A stretch of DNA of 7,921 nt from DAIRGB01 sp036794765 (GTDB lineage: Bacteria; Patescibacteriota; JAHJAL01), in the NCBI GenBank assembly GCA_036794765.1, contig DAIRGB010000050.1, forward strand, positions 1 to 7,921. The letters are read 5' to 3'. Positions 6,394 through 7,921 of the stretch are shown here, piece by piece (within the stretch, counting starts at the first letter, position 1; each line of letters starts with the position of its first letter). Both the position numbers and the translations under genes were made by a program. The notes under the pieces are model-generated. The model had not been told where the DNA came from. It was given only the letters and a program-made list of their open reading frames with translations, and made no database searches.

Positions 6394-6423
6394 AAAAAAG
6401 ACAGGTTTTCACCTGTCTTTTTT
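6394..6423. terminator. Bidirectional terminator between convergent genes
   Basis: A perfect 13-bp stem, AAAAAAGACAGGT (6394-6406) with ACCTGTCTTTTTT (6411-6423), with loop TTTC. Because both arms are A/T-flanked, it has a U tract on either strand. It lies 15 bp after the stop of the surface-protein gene (+) and 24 bp beyond the stop of the DUF456 gene (-), so it can terminate both. Confidence 0.92.
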
Positions 6424-6447
6424 GTACAGAAAAATTAGTTTTGATTT

Positions 6448-6936
6448 TTAAAATATTACAACCAAGAGAAATATAATAATCATAGAGATGGCAATAATTA
6501 TTTTTAAAGCATTGCCGATTGCGATGGCAAAGATTATTCCGAAGCTGGCTTTGATAGCTTGCAGGGTTTTTCGTTTGTGGTAATATTCGCCAATAAATGC
6601 TCCCAGGCTTACACCGATAAGTAAACCTAGCAGATTGCCTACAATCAGACCAATTACTAAGCCCAAAAAAGCGCCCAAGAGACCATAAAAACTCATTTCC
6701 AGGTGACGGGCAGTCAGGTAGGCGATAAGATATTCGATGATAGCGGCTATAAGCCACAAGAATAAGAAAACTAGGATGACGATAAGGTTTATTTCCTGGA
6801 AACCGGTGTAGATACCGTATGCGATAGCGGAAATTACGATTAAGACGATACCGGGTACTGCCGGTAAAACTTCGCCGATGACGCCGACGAACATAATAAG
6901 TAAAACTAAGATAAAGACAATGATATCAAATATCAT
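6448..6936 (-). CDS. DUF456 family small membrane protein
   Basis: A 162-residue hydrophobic protein matching the DUF456 pattern. The first membrane helix leads into a GEVLPAVPG motif (21-29), then come further helices. A Gly-rich double repeat (GLLGAFLGLVIGLIVG, 85-100) precedes the characteristic GAFIGEYYHKRKTLQAIKA segment (112-130), and the protein ends in a last hydrophobic stretch. Four to six membrane segments are likely. The family's function is not established. ATG 6936 gives a normal family-like N-terminus (about 20 residues before the LPAVPG motif) but has no Shine-Dalgarno. Its codon lies only 6 nt after the T tract of the terminator-like hairpin that ends the upstream dsbA-like gene, leaving almost no room for a separate promoter or leader. 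It is convergent with the surface-protein gene and shares its terminator. Confidence 0.85.
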   Translation of the reverse strand: MIFDIIVFILVLLIMFVGVIGEVLPAVPGIVLIVISAIAYGIYTGFQEINLIVILVFLFLWLIAAIIEYLIAYLTARHLEMSFYGLLGAFLGLVIGLIVGNLLGLLIGVSLGAFIGEYYHKRKTLQAIKASFGIIFAIAIGNALKIIIAISMIIIFLLVVIF

Positions 6937-6942
6937 TTTTTG

Positions 6943-6976
6943 AAAAAAATTGGCGGCCGCGGGGCCGCCAATTTTT
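6943..6976 (-). terminator. Rho-independent terminator after the dsbA-like gene, abutting the DUF456 start
   Basis: A 14-bp stem pairs 6945-6958 (ending GGCGGCC) with 6963-6976 (starting GGCCGCC), with a 4-nt GC-only loop. On the minus strand it is followed by seven T residues (6949-6943). It starts 13 bp beyond the dsbA stop (6990-6992) and ends 6 nt before the ATG of the DUF456 gene, so it could also act as an attenuator for that gene. Confidence 0.85.
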
Positions 6977-6989
6977 GAATTAGAAATAA

Positions 6990-7676
6990 TTATTGTCCCA
7001 ATTTGGCTTTGATTGTGCCTTCAAGATTGGACAACTCCTGATTGGTGGCTTGAATACCATTGATAAATAAGGTGGGGGTGCCGTTGACTCCAGATTGGTT
7101 GGCGCTGGCTTGGTCGGCTTCGATGTTCGCCAGATATTTTTTGCTGTCTAAATCGGCTTTCATTTGATCAGAGTCAAGCCCGATTGATTTGGCGTATTCC
7201 AAAATCTTGTCGGTTTTGATGTCATTGGTAAAAATATAATTGTGTATTTCCCAATATTTACCTTGGGCACCAGCTGATTCGGCTAGCAGGGCGGCTGGAA
7301 TAGCGTTGGGATGATAATTCAACGGATAGTGCCGGAAGGTAAAAGAAACTTGACCGGGAAATTTATCTACCATACTTTCAAAACCCATGGTATAAGCTCG
7401 GCAAGGAGGACATTCGAAGTCGCCATATTCAACCAGTTGGACGGCCGCGTCTTTGGCGCCAAATGTCCAATCTTCGGCGGATACGGTTGGGGTCAATTTG
7501 GCAGTTGATTGAGTTTGTTGACCGGAGGAATTGTTTTGCGTGTTGGCATTGGTATTGGTATTACTGGAAGCAGAAGAAACCGTGGCTTTATTTTTGTTGT
7601 TGTACATCAACCAGACTCCCCCACCTAGTAAGACGACGATTAATATTGCAGCCAGCCAATTGGATAGATTATTCAT
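6990..7676 (-). CDS. Membrane-anchored DsbA-family thiol-disulfide oxidoreductase
   Basis: Thioredoxin-fold protein acting outside the cytoplasmic membrane to make or rearrange disulfides, or to reduce them, in exported proteins. From ATG 7676 it has 228 residues. This start has GAGG 8 nt upstream and a fitting promoter; the frame extends to a TTG at 7742, but that adds an implausible tail before the anchor. Seen are a single N-terminal membrane helix (about 5-24), a linker rich in Asn, Ser, Thr and Gln (about 28-60), and then a DsbA-like domain. The active site CPPC is at 89-92, after VEYGDFE, and RHYPLNYHP follows. A helical insertion and the cis-Pro loop GTPTLFING (199-207) come next. The layout matches the DsbA/BdbD-like 'thioredoxin_4' group rather than plain thioredoxin. 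The proline pair in CPPC gives no firm guide to oxidase or reductase role. It ends with a strong terminator and lies downstream of a glutaredoxin-like gene on the same strand. Confidence 0.9.
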   Translation of the reverse strand: MNNLSNWLAAILIVVLLGGGVWLMYNNKNKATVSSASSNTNTNANTQNNSSGQQTQSTAKLTPTVSAEDWTFGAKDAAVQLVEYGDFECPPCRAYTMGFESMVDKFPGQVSFTFRHYPLNYHPNAIPAALLAESAGAQGKYWEIHNYIFTNDIKTDKILEYAKSIGLDSDQMKADLDSKKYLANIEADQASANQSGVNGTPTLFINGIQATNQELSNLEGTIKAKLGQ

Positions 7677-7712
7677 ATTTTGTACCTCGTGTTGGTTATT
7701 TAAATTTTCAAT

Positions 7713-7742
7713 TTTATAATTTTTAATTTTTAAACGGGACAA
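7713..7742 (-). promoter_or_regulatory. Candidate promoter for the dsbA-like gene
   Basis: On the minus strand TTGTCC (7742-7737, 4 of 6) is followed after 18 bp by TATAAA (7718-7713, 5 of 6). It would give a transcript start near 7706 and a leader of about 30 nt containing the GAGG Shine-Dalgarno before ATG 7676. The region is very A/T-rich, so chance -10 matches are expected. Confidence 0.4.
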
Positions 7743-7783
7743 GCAAGGTTAAAATTGTTGAAGATATTCTGTTTGTTTAAAAA

Positions 7784-7921
7784 TTAGAAATTAGAAATTG
7801 CATTCGCCAGTTTGTCCGGATCAAAGCCTATTACCACTTGTTCTTTTTTTCCGGTTTGGTCGGTAATAATTATAACCGGTATTTCCATCTGGTCGGTTTT
7901 TTGGACGATAAAATCACGGTT
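7784..7921 (-). CDS. Glutaredoxin/NrdH-like protein, C-terminal end only
   Basis: The last 45 codons of a small redox protein; the start and the CxxC active site lie beyond the window edge. The visible part reads MEIPVIIIT, with the cis-Pro preceded by Ile rather than the usual Val, then a turn with TGKKEQ. It ends with VVIGFDPDKLANAI, the typical end of small glutaredoxin/NrdH-type proteins (a V-x-G-F-D/N-x-x-K/R-L pattern). It probably works in the cytoplasm as a thiol-disulfide electron carrier. The last residues (ISNF) and the TAA at 7784-7786 fall in a short ATTAGAAA tandem repeat (7784-7799). The 107-bp gap to the dsbA start contains that gene's candidate promoter and no terminator hairpin that I can see, so read-through from this gene is possible. 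Confidence 0.75.
   Translation of the reverse strand, partial: NRDFIVQKTDQMEIPVIIITDQTGKKEQVVIGFDPDKLANAISNF

Noticed and set aside
7743..7783. tRNA or small RNA gene between the glutaredoxin and dsbA-like genes
   Set aside because: The stretch is A/T-rich with no cloverleaf, stable hairpin or T-loop motif.

Overview
The window looks like a piece of a small-genome bacterium, most likely a member of the Patescibacteria/CPR (Parcubacteria-like). That placement is inferred from the gene mix: an RlmN, a GT39-type membrane glycosyltransferase, secreted proteins built from Ig-like and NBR1/FW-like modules, a membrane-tethered DsbA with an Asn/Thr/Ser-rich linker, and a small glutaredoxin. No rRNA or tRNA gene or taxonomic marker is present to confirm it. 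The standard bacterial code fits all genes except one in-frame TGA.

Layout. 35-1138 (+) is rlmN, carrying inside its reading frame a GC-rich pair of inverted REP-like hairpins (442-537). 1153-1674 (+) is an unrecognised 173-residue protein that may be co-transcribed with rlmN. It converges on, and overlaps by 15 bp, a polytopic GT39/PMT-type glycosyltransferase on the minus strand (1660 to about 3159). The divergent intergenic region (about 3160-3496) holds two facing arrays of a degenerate 9-bp repeat and candidate promoters for both directions. 3497-5314 (+) is a secreted or N-anchored five-domain Ig-like protein with its own promoter, Shine-Dalgarno and rho-independent terminator. 5425-6378 (+) is a shorter paralog with an in-frame TGA in the middle of its first Ig-like domain. 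It ends at a bidirectional terminator shared with a convergent DUF456 membrane protein (6448-6936, -). 6990-7676 (-) is a membrane-anchored DsbA-like thioredoxin-fold protein. 7784-7921 (-) is the C-terminal end of a glutaredoxin/NrdH-like protein that runs off the window.

How the parts may work together. The central block is an envelope/surface cassette: a lipid-linked-sugar-dependent glycosyltransferase placed head to head with two secreted, Ser/Thr-rich adhesin-like proteins. The right end is a thiol-disulfide pair (extracytoplasmic DsbA plus cytoplasmic glutaredoxin). The left end is a housekeeping rRNA methyltransferase.

The most unusual signals are the in-frame REP pair in rlmN, the in-frame TGA in the second surface protein, and the inverted 9-mer arrays between the divergent genes.
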